60,213 nt of DNA, from positions 1 through 60,213 of the forward strand of contig DATAXD010000008.1 of NCBI GenBank assembly GCA_036266835.1. The letters run 5' to 3'. The position numbers and the translations under genes were made by a program. The notes below the pieces were generated by a model, which ran no database searches, was not told where the DNA came from, and worked only from the letters and a program-made list of their open reading frames with translations. Source of the DNA: Galbitalea sp036266835 (lineage in GTDB: Bacteria; Actinomycetota; Actinomycetes; Actinomycetales; Microbacteriaceae). Shown in pieces: positions 1 through 9,348 of this stretch. Every line of letters starts with the position of its first letter. Within the stretch, counting starts at the first letter, position 1.

Positions 1-1445
1 CACAGCGCATCCGTCTGGCCACCCAGATCGGGTCCGGACTCACCGGCGTCCTTTACGTGCTGGACGAGCCGAGCATCGGACTGCACCAGCGTGACAACCG
101 CCGCCTGATCGAGACCCTCGTCAAGCTGAAGAACCTCGGCAACACCCTGATAGTCGTGGAGCACGATGAGGACACGATCCGAACCGCGGACTGGATCGTC
201 GACATCGGCCCTGGAGCTGGCGAACTCGGCGGTGAGGTCGTGCACTCGGGATCGTACGAAACGCTGCTCACCAACACCCGATCGCTCACCAGCGACTACC
301 TCGCTGGCCGACGCGCGATCGAGACACCGAGAACCAGACGACCGACGGATGTCAACCGCCAGCTCACTGTTGAAGGTGCACGAGCGAACAACCTGCGCAA
401 CATCGACGTCAGTTTTCCCATCGGGGTCTTCACCGCGGTGACGGGTGTTAGTGGCTCCGGTAAGTCGTCGCTGGTGAACGACATCCTGTACAAGGTGCTG
501 GCCAACGAGCTCAACGGTGCTCGCCAGATCCCGGGTCGGCACACGCGAGTGACGGGTCTCGAGCTGCTCGACAAGGTGGTTCACGTCGACCAGGCCCCGA
601 TCGGACGCACGCCGCGCTCGAACCCGGCGACCTACACCGGCGTCTTCGACCGCATTCGCACCCTGTTCTCGGAGACCGCGGAAGCCAAGACGCGCGGCTA
701 TTTACCCGGTCGATTCAGTTTCAACGTGAAGGGTGGCCGCTGCGAGAACTGTGAGGGCGACGGAACGATCACCATCGAGATGAACTTCCTTCCGGACGTG
801 TACGTGGTCTGCGAAGTGTGTGGGGGAGCGCGGTACAACCGCGATACCCTCGGCGTTCACTACAAGGGCAAGAACATCGCGCAGGTTCTTGACATGCCGA
901 TCGCGGAGGCCGCCGATTTCTTCGAGGCGATCACTTCCATCCATCGCTACCTGAAGACTCTCGTCGAGGTCGGTCTCGGGTACGTGCGACTCGGACAGAG
1001 CGCCACGACGCTTTCCGGCGGCGAGGCCCAGCGGGTCAAGCTCGCGACCGAGCTCCAGCGCCGGGCAACCGGCAAGAGCGTGTACGTGCTCGACGAACCA
1101 ACCACTGGCCTTCACTTTGAAGACGTGCGCAAGTTGCTCCTGGTGCTCAACGGCCTCGTCGACAAGGGCAACACCGTCATCGTCATCGAGCACAACCTCG
1201 ACGTCATCAAGTCGGCCGACTGGGTGGTCGACCTCGGACCCGAGGGTGGAGATGGCGGCGGCGAGGTTGTCGCATCAGGCACACCGGAGCAGATTTCCAC
1301 GAACTCGCATAGTCACACCGCGACGTTCCTGCACCACATACTCTCGCAAAAAGCGAGGGCTGCCCGACCAACTGTCGCCAAGGTTTCGAGCATCAATGGT
1401 GCGAAGGCCAGCGCCGCTGTTGGTCAGAAGTCGGCAGCGGGCTAA
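1..1445 (+). CDS. uvrA: UvrABC excinuclease subunit A, C-terminal part (cut by window start)
   Basis: The reading frame is already open at the left edge (first full codon at base 3), so only the C-terminal half is present. UvrA is the damage-recognition ATPase of nucleotide excision repair and loads UvrB onto lesions. Visible: the Walker B/D-loop of the first ABC module (YVLDEPSIGLHQRDN), a second Walker A (GVSGSGKSS), a zinc-finger module with CENC...CEVC, the signature LSGGEAQRVKLA and a second Walker B (VYVLDEPTTGLHFED). The tail after the last ABC motifs is Ala/Lys/Ser-rich, as is common in actinobacterial UvrA. uvrC starts 21 bases downstream on the same strand, so the two are probably cotranscribed. 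Identification is secure; only the N-terminus is missing. Confidence 0.98.
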   Translation, partial: QRIRLATQIGSGLTGVLYVLDEPSIGLHQRDNRRLIETLVKLKNLGNTLIVVEHDEDTIRTADWIVDIGPGAGELGGEVVHSGSYETLLTNTRSLTSDYLAGRRAIETPRTRRPTDVNRQLTVEGARANNLRNIDVSFPIGVFTAVTGVSGSGKSSLVNDILYKVLANELNGARQIPGRHTRVTGLELLDKVVHVDQAPIGRTPRSNPATYTGVFDRIRTLFSETAEAKTRGYLPGRFSFNVKGGRCENCEGDGTITIEMNFLPDVYVVCEVCGGARYNRDTLGVHYKGKNIAQVLDMPIAEAADFFEAITSIHRYLKTLVEVGLGYVRLGQSATTLSGGEAQRVKLATELQRRATGKSVYVLDEPTTGLHFEDVRKLLLVLNGLVDKGNTVIVIEHNLDVIKSADWVVDLGPEGGDGGGEVVASGTPEQISTNSHSHTATFLHHILSQKARAARPTVAKVSSINGAKASAAVGQKSAAG

Positions 1446-1466
1446 CGGGAGCGGGAGAATTGCCGG

Positions 1467-3389
1467 ATGGCCGCACCGCGAACTGACACCGTCAGTTATC
1501 GTCCGAAGGCCGGGGAGATTCCCACTTCGCCGGGTGTTTACCGCTTCCGCGATCCATCGGGGCGTGTTCTCTACGTGGGCAAGGCGAAGAGCCTGCGGGC
1601 CCGGCTGAGCAACTACTTCGCGCCGCTGCACACGCTGCACGAGCGCACCAAACGGATGGTCCTGACCGCGGCATCCGTCGAGTGGACGGTCGTGAACAAC
1701 GAATTCGAGGCGCTCCAGCTTGAGTTCACCTGGATCAAGGAATTCGATCCGCCGTTCAACGTGCAGTATCGCGACGACAAGTCGTATCCGTATCTCGCGA
1801 TTACCGTTCAGGATAACGTCCCGCGCGTGCTGGTGACTCGCAACCGCAAGATTCCCGGAGCCCGCTATTTCGGCCCGTACCTGAAGGTCTGGTCGATCAG
1901 GGAGACCGTTGACACCCTGCTCAAGGCCTTCCCGATGCGCAGCTGCTCCGATTCGACCTACCGTAGGGCCGAACTCACCGGTCGACCGTGCCTGCTCGGC
2001 GACATCGGAAAGTGCGCGGCACCCTGCGTTGGGCGCGTGTCCAAGGCGGATCATAAGTCGATTGCCATCGACTTCGCGTCGTTCATGGCCGGCAACGATT
2101 CGCACTTCGTGGGAGACCTCGAAAAGCGGATGAAGGCGGCGTCCGAACAGCAGGACTACGAGGCGGCCGCTCGCTATCGTGACCAACTCGGCGCAATGCA
2201 GACCGCATTGTCGAAGAACGCGTTCGTGCTCGAGGACAGCGTGGATGCGGACTTCTTCGGAATCGCGCACGATGAGCTGGCAGCAGCCGTCCAGCAGTTC
2301 ATCGTGAGAGGCGGGCGAATCCGTGGCGTGAAGAGCTGGGTCGTCGACAAGGAGCTCGACGTCGAGTTGCCGGAATTGGTCGAAACCGTCCTCCAAAACG
2401 CGTATTCGGACTCGGACATCCCTCCACGCGAAATAGTGGTGCCCGCCCTCCCGGATGATGCGGTCGAGCTGGAGCGATGGCTCACTGACCTGCGGCCGCC
2501 GGCCCAGCGCGGGCTCGGATGGGTCTCGCTCAAGGCGGCCCAGCGGGGCGAAAAGGCCGCCCTTGCGCTCACGGTGGCGACCAACGCGAAGAATGCCCTT
2601 GTGCTGTACAAGACGCGCCGCAGCGGTGACTTCACGGCACGCTCGCAGGCACTTGCGGACATCCAGGAGGCGCTCGACATGAGCGACGCGCCGCTGCGGA
2701 TGGAGTGCTACGACGTTTCACACCTGAGCGGCACCAATATCGTCGCGTCGATGGTGGTATTCGAAGACGGCTTGCCGCGCAAGGACCAGTACCGTCGGTT
2801 CAGCATTCCGGAGTCCGCCGACGACACCGAGTCGATTTACCAGACCCTGTCGCGGCGGCTCGCTCACCTCGATCAGGAGACAGCGCGGTTCTCGTCCGAA
2901 GCCGAGGATGCCGACATCGCCGAAGCCGAAACGGATGGAAAGCCCCGAAAGCGGTTCGCCTATCGACCCAACCTCCTGATCGTGGATGGCGGAGCACCGC
3001 AGGTGGCCGCCGCCGCCCGCGCCCTCGCTGACGCGGGAGTCACCGGCATCACGCTCTGCGGAATCGCCAAGCGGCTCGAGGAGATCTGGCTTCCGGACTC
3101 GGACTACCCGGTCATCCTGCCCAGGAACAGCGACGCCCTGTTCATGATCCAGCGCATCCGCGATGAGGCTCACCGGTTCGCGATCACCTATCAGCGCCAG
3201 CGCCGCTCGAACGATGTGGCATCGTCGCTGGCTGAGATTCCGGGCCTCGGACCGGCGCGAGTGAAGGAGTTGCTGAAGCATTTCGGCTCGGTGACCCGCC
3301 TCCGCGCAGCGGAACCCGAGTCGATCGCCGAGGTGAAGGGGGTCGGCTCCGTTCTCGCGCGGCAGATTTACGAACGCCTGCGAAGCTAA
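1467..3389 (+). CDS. uvrC: UvrABC excinuclease subunit C
   Basis: Dual-incision nuclease of nucleotide excision repair, 640 residues, normal family length. An N-terminal GIY-YIG nuclease domain is visible (PGVYRFRD...LYVGKAKSLRARL, about residues 18-50), then a UVR domain that contacts UvrB (EKRMKAASEQQDYEAAARYR, around 215), the RNase H-like 5' nuclease domain, and two helix-hairpin-helix motifs at the C-terminus (IPGLGPARVKELL and VKGVGSVLARQIYERL). The ATG follows a GGGAG-like stretch just after the uvrA stop. Position directly behind uvrA fits a shared repair transcript. Confidence 0.98.
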   Translation: MAAPRTDTVSYRPKAGEIPTSPGVYRFRDPSGRVLYVGKAKSLRARLSNYFAPLHTLHERTKRMVLTAASVEWTVVNNEFEALQLEFTWIKEFDPPFNVQYRDDKSYPYLAITVQDNVPRVLVTRNRKIPGARYFGPYLKVWSIRETVDTLLKAFPMRSCSDSTYRRAELTGRPCLLGDIGKCAAPCVGRVSKADHKSIAIDFASFMAGNDSHFVGDLEKRMKAASEQQDYEAAARYRDQLGAMQTALSKNAFVLEDSVDADFFGIAHDELAAAVQQFIVRGGRIRGVKSWVVDKELDVELPELVETVLQNAYSDSDIPPREIVVPALPDDAVELERWLTDLRPPAQRGLGWVSLKAAQRGEKAALALTVATNAKNALVLYKTRRSGDFTARSQALADIQEALDMSDAPLRMECYDVSHLSGTNIVASMVVFEDGLPRKDQYRRFSIPESADDTESIYQTLSRRLAHLDQETARFSSEAEDADIAEAETDGKPRKRFAYRPNLLIVDGGAPQVAAAARALADAGVTGITLCGIAKRLEEIWLPDSDYPVILPRNSDALFMIQRIRDEAHRFAITYQRQRRSNDVASSLAEIPGLGPARVKELLKHFGSVTRLRAAEPESIAEVKGVGSVLARQIYERLRS

Positions 3390-3449
3390 ACTTGCCCTCA
3401 CACGACAGCCACGTAGCGAGGGTCTCAAATTGGTGAAGGGCCGGGCACG

Positions 3450-4325
3450 ATGACCGGGGAAAGCGATCGGCAGGAACTGCTGATCGTCACCGGAATGTCC
3501 GGCGCAGGCCGGTCGACCGTGGGCAACGCCCTCGAGGATCTTGGCTGGTATGTCGTCGATAACCTGCCTCCGCAGATGCTGCGCCCGCTCGTCGATCTCG
3601 CCGAGCGTGCAAGTGATTCCCTTCCGAAAATTGCGGCGATCGTCGACATCCGCGGCGGCAAACTGTTCGCGGACGTCATGGAAGCCATCACTGAGCTTCG
3701 CGCCGGGGCGCGGGTTCGAGTGCTGTTCCTGGACGCGACGGATGCGGCACTGGTCCGGCGATTCGAGCAGGTGCGCCGTCCGCACCCGCTCCAGGGGGAG
3801 GGCACGCTGCTCGATGGAATCGCCAGGGAGCGGCGCAGCACAGAGGAGTTGCGCGAGACCAGCGACATTGTCATCGATACGTCTGAACTGAACATCCACC
3901 AGCTCGCGACGACGATCGCCGAAAAGTTCTCGGAGGTGGACAGGCCCGGGGTGCAGGTGACCATCGTCACTTTCGGATTCAAGTACGGCCTGCCGGCGGA
4001 CGCCGACATGGTGGCTGACATGCGGTTCCTGCCCAACCCGTTCTGGAATCCCGAGCTCAAGCCTCTGACCGGGCTCGACAAGAAGGTGAAGACCTTCGTG
4101 CTGGGTGCCAGGGGTGCGTCGGAATTCGTGCGCGCATACGCGAAGGCGCTGTCGCCAGTGCTCGCCGGGTACCAACGCGAGAACAAGAGACACGCTACGA
4201 TCGCCATTGGGTGCACGGGTGGGAAGCACCGCTCCGTCGCCGTCGGCGAGAAATTGGCCACCCTGCTTCGTAAAGAGCCCGGTGTGGTCGTCAATGTGAA
4301 ACACCGCGACCTTGGCCGAGAGTGA
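3450..4325 (+). CDS. rapZ: RapZ/YvcJ-family nucleotide-binding protein
   Basis: 291 residues, full family length. A Walker A P-loop GMSGAGRS lies at residues 15-22 and the family's C-terminal part is present (FGFKYGLPADADMVADMRF, RFLPNPFW, CTGGKHRSV). In E. coli RapZ is an adaptor that delivers a small RNA to RNase E and controls GlmS; in Actinobacteria the molecular role is less clear, so only the family is asserted. It sits between uvrC (60-base gap) and whiA, the widely conserved position. In many Gram-positives a CofD-like YvcK gene lies between rapZ and whiA; here there are only 68 bases and no such gene. A GAAGGG sequence about 10 bases upstream supports the ATG. Confidence 0.95.
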   Translation: MTGESDRQELLIVTGMSGAGRSTVGNALEDLGWYVVDNLPPQMLRPLVDLAERASDSLPKIAAIVDIRGGKLFADVMEAITELRAGARVRVLFLDATDAALVRRFEQVRRPHPLQGEGTLLDGIARERRSTEELRETSDIVIDTSELNIHQLATTIAEKFSEVDRPGVQVTIVTFGFKYGLPADADMVADMRFLPNPFWNPELKPLTGLDKKVKTFVLGARGASEFVRAYAKALSPVLAGYQRENKRHATIAIGCTGGKHRSVAVGEKLATLLRKEPGVVVNVKHRDLGRE

Positions 4326-4393
4326 ATCGGCGTGCGCGACGTGAGTGCCGTGAGAATTAACGCCGTGAAAGCCGAAATGAATGGGAGCGTGCC

Positions 4394-5371
4394 GTGGCAC
4401 TGACCGCCGACGTCAAGGACGAACTCGCGAACATCGGCGTCAGCAAGACGACTGTCCGGGCTGCCGAGCTGGCCACAATCCTGCGATTCGCCGGCGGCCT
4501 GCACGTCATCTCCAACCGAATCGCCGTTGAGGCGGAGTTGGACAGCCCGATCGTGGGCCGGCGCGTCCGAAAAGACCTGGCGGAGCTGTACGGCGTACAC
4601 AGCGAGGTGGCGGTGGTTTCGGCATCCGGCACGCGGCAGGCGAGCCACTACCTCGTTCGGGTGGTCGACGGTGGCGAGACGCTTGCGCGCCAGACCGGGC
4701 TGCTGGATGCACGCAGGCGTCCCATCCGCGGCCTCCCGAATCGCCTGACAACTGGTTCGCGCGAGGAACTCGCGGCGGTCTGGCGTGGGGCATTCCTGGC
4801 GCGTGGCACGCTCACGGACCCGGGCCGCTCCGCCGCGCTCGAAGTCATCTGTCCCGGCAACGAGGCCGCGATGGCCCTCGTCGGCGCCGCTGGCCGCCTG
4901 CACATCTCCGCGAAGGCGCGTGAGGTTCGCGGCGTGCACCGGGTCGTCATCCGCGATGGTGAAGCCATCAGCTCGATGCTTGTCCTCATGGGTGCGTTCA
5001 CGAGCGTGAGTGCCTGGGAGGAGCTGCGTCAGCGTCGCGAAGTGCGGGCGACCGCCAACCGTCTCGTCAATTTCGACGACGCCAACCTGCGCCGGTCGGC
5101 ACAGGCCGCAGTTGCGGCCTGCTCGCGGGTCGAGCGTGCACTGGAGATCCTGAGCGACGAAGTGCCGGAGCACCTGCGGTACGCGGGCGATCTCCGGTTG
5201 CGCTTCCGCGACGCGAGCCTGGACGAACTCGGCCACCACGCCGAACCGCCGATGACCAAGGACGCGGTCGCCGGCCGCATCCGTCGCCTGCTGGCGATGG
5301 CGGACAAGCGCGCCTCCGATCTCGGCATCCCGGGAACGGATGCCAACCTTCCCCCGGATCTGGACGAGTAG
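4394..5371 (+). CDS. whiA: WhiA-type DNA-binding regulator
   Basis: 325 residues. WhiA proteins join an N-terminal homing-endonuclease-like (LAGLIDADG-type) fold to a C-terminal helix-turn-helix; in Streptomyces WhiA drives sporulation genes, and in non-sporulating relatives it affects cell division and chromosome segregation. Seen here: the typical N-terminus (LTADVKDELANIGV), the mid-region RGAFLARGTLTDP, the linker NRLVNFDDANLRRSAQAA, and the C-terminal helical region LRLRFRDASLDELG ending in IRRLLAMADKRASDL. Start is GTG preceded by GGGAG with seven-base spacing. The gene follows rapZ as expected. Confidence 0.96.
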   Translation: MALTADVKDELANIGVSKTTVRAAELATILRFAGGLHVISNRIAVEAELDSPIVGRRVRKDLAELYGVHSEVAVVSASGTRQASHYLVRVVDGGETLARQTGLLDARRRPIRGLPNRLTTGSREELAAVWRGAFLARGTLTDPGRSAALEVICPGNEAAMALVGAAGRLHISAKAREVRGVHRVVIRDGEAISSMLVLMGAFTSVSAWEELRQRREVRATANRLVNFDDANLRRSAQAAVAACSRVERALEILSDEVPEHLRYAGDLRLRFRDASLDELGHHAEPPMTKDAVAGRIRRLLAMADKRASDLGIPGTDANLPPDLDE

Positions 5372-5419
5372 CACGCCCGTCGCATGGAAGCAACGGGGAG
5401 TGCTCTCGGTTGTCATCAG

Positions 5420-5425
5420 TAGACT
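5420..5425 (+). promoter_or_regulatory. candidate -10 element for sodA
   Basis: TAGACT, about 64 bases before the sodA start, inside the 117-base gap after whiA. The same TAGNCT-like hexamer recurs upstream of other genes in this window (for example 9307-9312 before secG and 29940-29945 before the ABC-F gene). No good -35 is visible, so this is a weak call by motif alone. Confidence 0.3.
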
Positions 5426-5488
5426 GAAATAGTCAGCCCGGCGCGATGGTATTCGGACTGTCCGGGGCTTATTTGCTAGGAGAAATTG

Positions 5489-6115
5489 ATGGCTGAGTAC
5501 ACACTTCCCGATCTTCCTTACGACTACGCGGCCCTCGCGCCGCACATCAGTGCGCGCATCATGGAGCTCCACCACGACAAACACCACGCCGCATACGTCG
5601 CGGGTGCGAACACGGCTCTCGCGAAACTCGCCGAGGCGCGGGATTCCGGCGATTACGCGAATGTTCCCAAGCTCGAGAAGGATCTCGCCTTCCATCTCGG
5701 CGGCCACATCAACCACTCGATCTTCTGGAAGAACCTGTCACCGGACGGTGGCGACAAGCCGACCGGCGAACTCGCGTCCGCGGTCGACGAGTTCTTCGGA
5801 TCGTTCGACAAGTTCGTCGGCCAGTTCTCGGCGGCCGCGACCAGCCTGCAGGGCTCTGGCTGGGCTGTGCTGTCCTGGGATCCGCTCGGCAACCAGCTGA
5901 TCATCCAGCAGATGTTCGACCAGCAGGGCAACACGGTACTGGGGACCACCCCCATCCTGCAGCTCGACATGTGGGAGCACGCGTTCTACCTCGACTACGT
6001 CAATGTGAAGGCCGACTACGTCAAGGCGTTCTGGAACATCGCGAACTGGGCGGACGCCCAGGCCCGCTTTGAAGCGGCGCGCACGGGTGCCAGTTCTGTG
6101 CTGCTACTCTCGTAA
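5489..6115 (+). CDS. sodA: superoxide dismutase (Fe/Mn type)
   Basis: Converts superoxide to oxygen and hydrogen peroxide in the cytosol. 208 residues, normal length. The ATG at 5489 is chosen over an in-frame TTG three bases earlier because AGGAG at 5479-5483 is then well spaced. Metal ligands can be placed: the first His of HHDKHHAAYV (residue 28), the His of GGHINHSIFW, and the Asp and His of DMWEHAFYLDYVN. GSGWAVLSWD is the usual active-site shell. Whether the metal is Mn or Fe cannot be settled from sequence alone; Mn is the more common form in Actinobacteria. Followed by a strong hairpin, so it is probably a single-gene transcript. Confidence 0.97.
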   Translation: MAEYTLPDLPYDYAALAPHISARIMELHHDKHHAAYVAGANTALAKLAEARDSGDYANVPKLEKDLAFHLGGHINHSIFWKNLSPDGGDKPTGELASAVDEFFGSFDKFVGQFSAAATSLQGSGWAVLSWDPLGNQLIIQQMFDQQGNTVLGTTPILQLDMWEHAFYLDYVNVKADYVKAFWNIANWADAQARFEAARTGASSVLLLS

Positions 6116-6123
6116 CGGCATCG

Positions 6124-6162
6124 TGGCCGGGGATTTCGCATCAAGGATGCGGACCCCGGCCA
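6124..6162 (+). terminator. strong hairpin terminator after sodA
   Basis: Arms TGGCCGGGG (6124-6132) and CCCCGGCCA (6154-6162) pair perfectly. Inside them CGCATC and GATGCG also pair around an AAG loop, giving a long GC-rich stem. No U-tract follows, which is common for actinobacterial terminators. It starts nine bases after the sodA stop. Confidence 0.75.
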
Positions 6163-6235
6163 TCCGTCTGTATCGCCGCACTTCTACCACCACAACCGCG
6201 ACCCGATGAGGGCGCCAATAAAATCTGGAGTTGCA

Positions 6236-7243
6236 TTGAGCGTCAAGATCGGTATCAACGGATTCGGCCGAATCGGCCGTAACTTCTTCCGCGCGGCGCT
6301 CGCCAAGGGCAGTGACCTCGAAATCGTGGCGGTGAACGACCTCGACAGCCCGGCGGCACTCGCTCACCTGCTCAAGTACGACACGGTCGCGGGACGACTG
6401 GATGCCGTCGTCGAGGTCAAGGGCGATTCCATCGTCGTCAACGGCAAGTCGATCAAGGTGCTGGCCGAGCGCAACCCGGCCGAACTGCCCTGGGGCGACC
6501 TCGGTGTCGATATCGTCGTCGAGTCGACCGGCCGCTTCACAAAGTCCGCGGATGCCCGTCAGCACATCACTGCCGGTGCCAAAAAGGTCGTCATTTCCGC
6601 GCCCGCGACGGGCGACGACGTCGCCACGCTGGTGCTCGGAGTCAATGAGGGCACCTACGACTCCTCGGCTCACGACATTATTTCCAACGCCTCGTGCACA
6701 ACCAACTGCCTGGCACCACTCGCGAAGGTGTTCCTCGACAACTTCGGCATCGAGCGCGGTTTCATGACCACGGTTCACGCCTACACGGCCGACCAGAACC
6801 TGCAGGATGGCCCACACAGCGACTGGCGTCGCGCGCGAGCTGCCGCCCAGAACATCATCCCGACGTCGACCGGCGCCGCAAAGGCGCTCGGCCTGGTCAT
6901 CCCGGAGCTCGTCGGCAAGCTCGATGGTTATGCGCTTCGCGTTCCGGTGATCACCGGCTCGATCACCGACCTCACGATTGAGGCGACGAAGCCGGTCACG
7001 GTCGCCGCGATCAACGCTGCCTACAAGGCAGCCGCCGAGGGTCCGCTCAAGGGAATCCTCAGCTACACCGAGGACGAGATCGTGTCGAGCGACATCCAGG
7101 GCGACTCGCACTCCTCGATCTTCGATGCCGGTTTGACGAAGGTCATCGGCAGCCAGGTCAAGGTTGCCTCGTGGTACGACAACGAGTGGGGTTACTCCAA
7201 CCGGCTCGTTGACATCACCGAATACGTCGCTGACAGACTGTAG
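6236..7243 (+). CDS. gap: glyceraldehyde-3-phosphate dehydrogenase, type I
   Basis: Oxidises and phosphorylates glyceraldehyde-3-phosphate with NAD in glycolysis. I place the start at the TTG at 6236, preceded by CTGGAG at suitable spacing, giving the classic N-terminus SVKIGINGFGRIGRN and 335 residues; an ATG at 6206 would add a ten-residue extension that the family does not have. Catalytic Cys is in SNASCTTNC (residue 154 from this start), with the NAD-binding GFGRIGRN at the N-terminus and WYDNEWGYSNR near the end. First gene of a gap-pgk-tpiA glycolytic cluster; pgk starts nine bases after its stop. Confidence 0.97.
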   Translation: MSVKIGINGFGRIGRNFFRAALAKGSDLEIVAVNDLDSPAALAHLLKYDTVAGRLDAVVEVKGDSIVVNGKSIKVLAERNPAELPWGDLGVDIVVESTGRFTKSADARQHITAGAKKVVISAPATGDDVATLVLGVNEGTYDSSAHDIISNASCTTNCLAPLAKVFLDNFGIERGFMTTVHAYTADQNLQDGPHSDWRRARAAAQNIIPTSTGAAKALGLVIPELVGKLDGYALRVPVITGSITDLTIEATKPVTVAAINAAYKAAAEGPLKGILSYTEDEIVSSDIQGDSHSSIFDAGLTKVIGSQVKVASWYDNEWGYSNRLVDITEYVADRL

Positions 7244-7252
7244 GCACTGCCG

Positions 7253-8473
7253 GTGGCACTGCGTACCCTTGCCTCACTCGGAGACCTTTCGGGCAAAACC
7301 GTCATCGTTCGCTGTGACCTGAACGTTCCGCTGAAGAACGGCCAGATCACGGATGACGGCAGAATTCGCGCATCGCTCGGAACACTGAAGCTCCTGATCT
7401 CCGCCGGCGCACGCATCGTGGTGATCTCGCACCTGGGGCGGCCCGAGGGCGAGCACGAGGCGAAGTACAGTCTCGCGCCTGTCGCGAAACGGATGTCGGA
7501 ACTGCTCGGCCAGCCGGTTTCGTTTGCGAAGGACACCGTCGGTAACTCGGCCGAGAAGGCCGTCGGCGACCTCGAGAACGGGGACGTCGCGGTGCTCGAG
7601 AACCTGCGTTTCAACCCGGCGGAGACGAGTAAGCACGACCGCGAACGTCGGGAGTTTGCCGAGAAACTCGCAAAGTTCGGGGACGCGTTCGTCTCTGACG
7701 GGTTCGGCGTCGTGCACCGCAGGCAGGCGAGCGTGTACGACCTCGCCGAGGAGCTGCCCAGCGCAGCCGGACTGCTAATAGAGTCAGAACTCGACGTGCT
7801 CGAGCGCCTGACCTTGAACCCGCAAAAGCCATACACGGTGGTGCTCGGCGGATCGAAGGTCTCAGACAAACTCGATGTCATCGGGGCGCTGCTGCCGCGC
7901 GTCAATCGCCTCCTCATCGGCGGCGGGATGCTGTTCACCTTCCTGGTCGCCCAGGGCTTCAAGGTTGGAGGGAGCCTGCTTGAGCTCGACCAGGTCGAAA
8001 CCGTCAAGGGCTACCTCGCGAAGGCCGATGAGCTGGGCGTCCAAATTGTGCTCCCGACGGATGTGGTGGTCGCCGAGAAGTTCGGTGGCGACGCGAAGCA
8101 CGTGGTCGCGCCGGCGGACCGGATCGAGGACACCGAATTCGGCGCATCCGGCCTCGGCCTCGACATCGGTCCGGAGACGTCAAAGACCTTCGCCGGGTAC
8201 ATCGCGAGCTCGAAGACCGTGTTCTGGAACGGCCCGATGGGAGTGTTCGAGCTCCCTGCATTTGCGGCGGGTACCTATGCGATCGCCGAGGCGCTCACGA
8301 AAGTCGACGGCCTCGCGGTAGTCGGCGGCGGGGACTCTGCCGCGGCGGTGCGTGAACTCGGATTCTCGGACGACCAGTTCGGCCACATCTCGACGGGCGG
8401 TGGAGCGAGTCTTGAATTCCTCGAAGGCAAGCGACTGCCAGGACTGGAGGTTCTTGGATGGCACGCACAGTAG
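7253..8473 (+). CDS. pgk: phosphoglycerate kinase
   Basis: Transfers phosphate from 1,3-bisphosphoglycerate to ADP. 406 residues, usual length. Seen: substrate-binding N-domain (VIVRCDLNVPL, SHLGRPEG, LENLRFNPAE), the hinge and the nucleotide-binding C-domain (VLGGSKVSDK, FWNGPMGVFE, GGGDSAAAV, STGGGASLEFLEG). Starts with GTG nine bases after gap and overlaps tpiA by 16 bases, so translation of the two is probably coupled. Confidence 0.98.
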   Translation: MALRTLASLGDLSGKTVIVRCDLNVPLKNGQITDDGRIRASLGTLKLLISAGARIVVISHLGRPEGEHEAKYSLAPVAKRMSELLGQPVSFAKDTVGNSAEKAVGDLENGDVAVLENLRFNPAETSKHDRERREFAEKLAKFGDAFVSDGFGVVHRRQASVYDLAEELPSAAGLLIESELDVLERLTLNPQKPYTVVLGGSKVSDKLDVIGALLPRVNRLLIGGGMLFTFLVAQGFKVGGSLLELDQVETVKGYLAKADELGVQIVLPTDVVVAEKFGGDAKHVVAPADRIEDTEFGASGLGLDIGPETSKTFAGYIASSKTVFWNGPMGVFELPAFAAGTYAIAEALTKVDGLAVVGGGDSAAAVRELGFSDDQFGHISTGGGASLEFLEGKRLPGLEVLGWHAQ

Positions 8474-9261
8474 GCACGGGGGAGCGGATTCCGTTCATCG
8501 CGGGCAACTGGAAGATGAACCTCGACCACCTGCAGGCGATCGCCTTCGTCCAGAAGCTGGCATGGACGCTGTCGGACGCACGGCACGACTACGCCTTTAC
8601 AGAGGTTGCCGTCTTCCCACCCTTCACCGACCTGCGCTCAGTGCAGACCCTGATCTCCGCAGACAAACTCGACCTCGGCTTTGGCGCCCAGGATGTCTCA
8701 TCACATCCGAGGGGGGCCTTCACCGGCGAGGTTTCGGCAGAATTCCTGAAGGCGCTCGATGTGCAGTACGTGATCATCGGTCACTCGGAGCGGCGGCAGT
8801 ACCATCACGAGTCCGACGAGCTTCTCGCAGAAAAAGTCGCCATTACACTCGCGAACGGCATGGTGCCGGTCATCTGCGTCGGCGAGACCGCCGAGGATCT
8901 TGAGCTCTACGGGCCCAGCGCCGTGCCGGTATCGCAGTTGCACGCGGCACTCGCGCTCGCTGGGGGCGCGAAGGACATCGTCGTGGCGTACGAGCCCGTC
9001 TGGGCCATCGGCTCGGGTCAGGCGGCGACGCCGGAACAGGCAGAACAGGTTGCCGAACAGCTGCGATTCGTCATCGCCGAGGTGCTCGGTGGCGAGGTGG
9101 CGGATGCGACCCGCATCCTGTACGGCGGATCGGTGAAGTCGACCAACATCGCAAGCTTCCTGCGGCAGCCGAATGTGGATGGCGCGCTCGTCGGCGGCGC
9201 CAGTCTCGACATCTCGGAATTCGCCAGTATCGCGCAGTTCCGCAAGCACGTCGGCACCTAG
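8458..9261 (+). CDS. tpiA: triosephosphate isomerase
   Basis: Interconverts dihydroxyacetone phosphate and glyceraldehyde-3-phosphate. 267 residues. Family motifs: NWKMN with the substrate-binding Lys near the N-terminus, the electrophile His in IIGHSERR, the catalytic Glu in AYEPVWAIGSG, and the phosphate-binding ends YGGSVK and VGGASL. The ATG lies inside the end of pgk (16-base overlap). With gap and pgk it completes the triose section of glycolysis. Confidence 0.98.
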   Translation: MARTVGTGERIPFIAGNWKMNLDHLQAIAFVQKLAWTLSDARHDYAFTEVAVFPPFTDLRSVQTLISADKLDLGFGAQDVSSHPRGAFTGEVSAEFLKALDVQYVIIGHSERRQYHHESDELLAEKVAITLANGMVPVICVGETAEDLELYGPSAVPVSQLHAALALAGGAKDIVVAYEPVWAIGSGQAATPEQAEQVAEQLRFVIAEVLGGEVADATRILYGGSVKSTNIASFLRQPNVDGALVGGASLDISEFASIAQFRKHVGT

Positions 9262-9348
9262 GAAAGCGGTTCGTCGGCGTCCGCCGCGACGCGGGATGGG
9301 ACACTGTAGACTTTCCAAGGCCTTCCGGCCGAGCAAGAAAGGTTTGTC

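Noticed and set aside
702..1193. Long antisense open frames opposite uvrA, uvrC, rapZ-whiA and gap (for example 3425-5716)
   Set aside because: They run opposite well-identified genes, show no family motif or ribosome site, and are expected shadows in GC-rich DNA.
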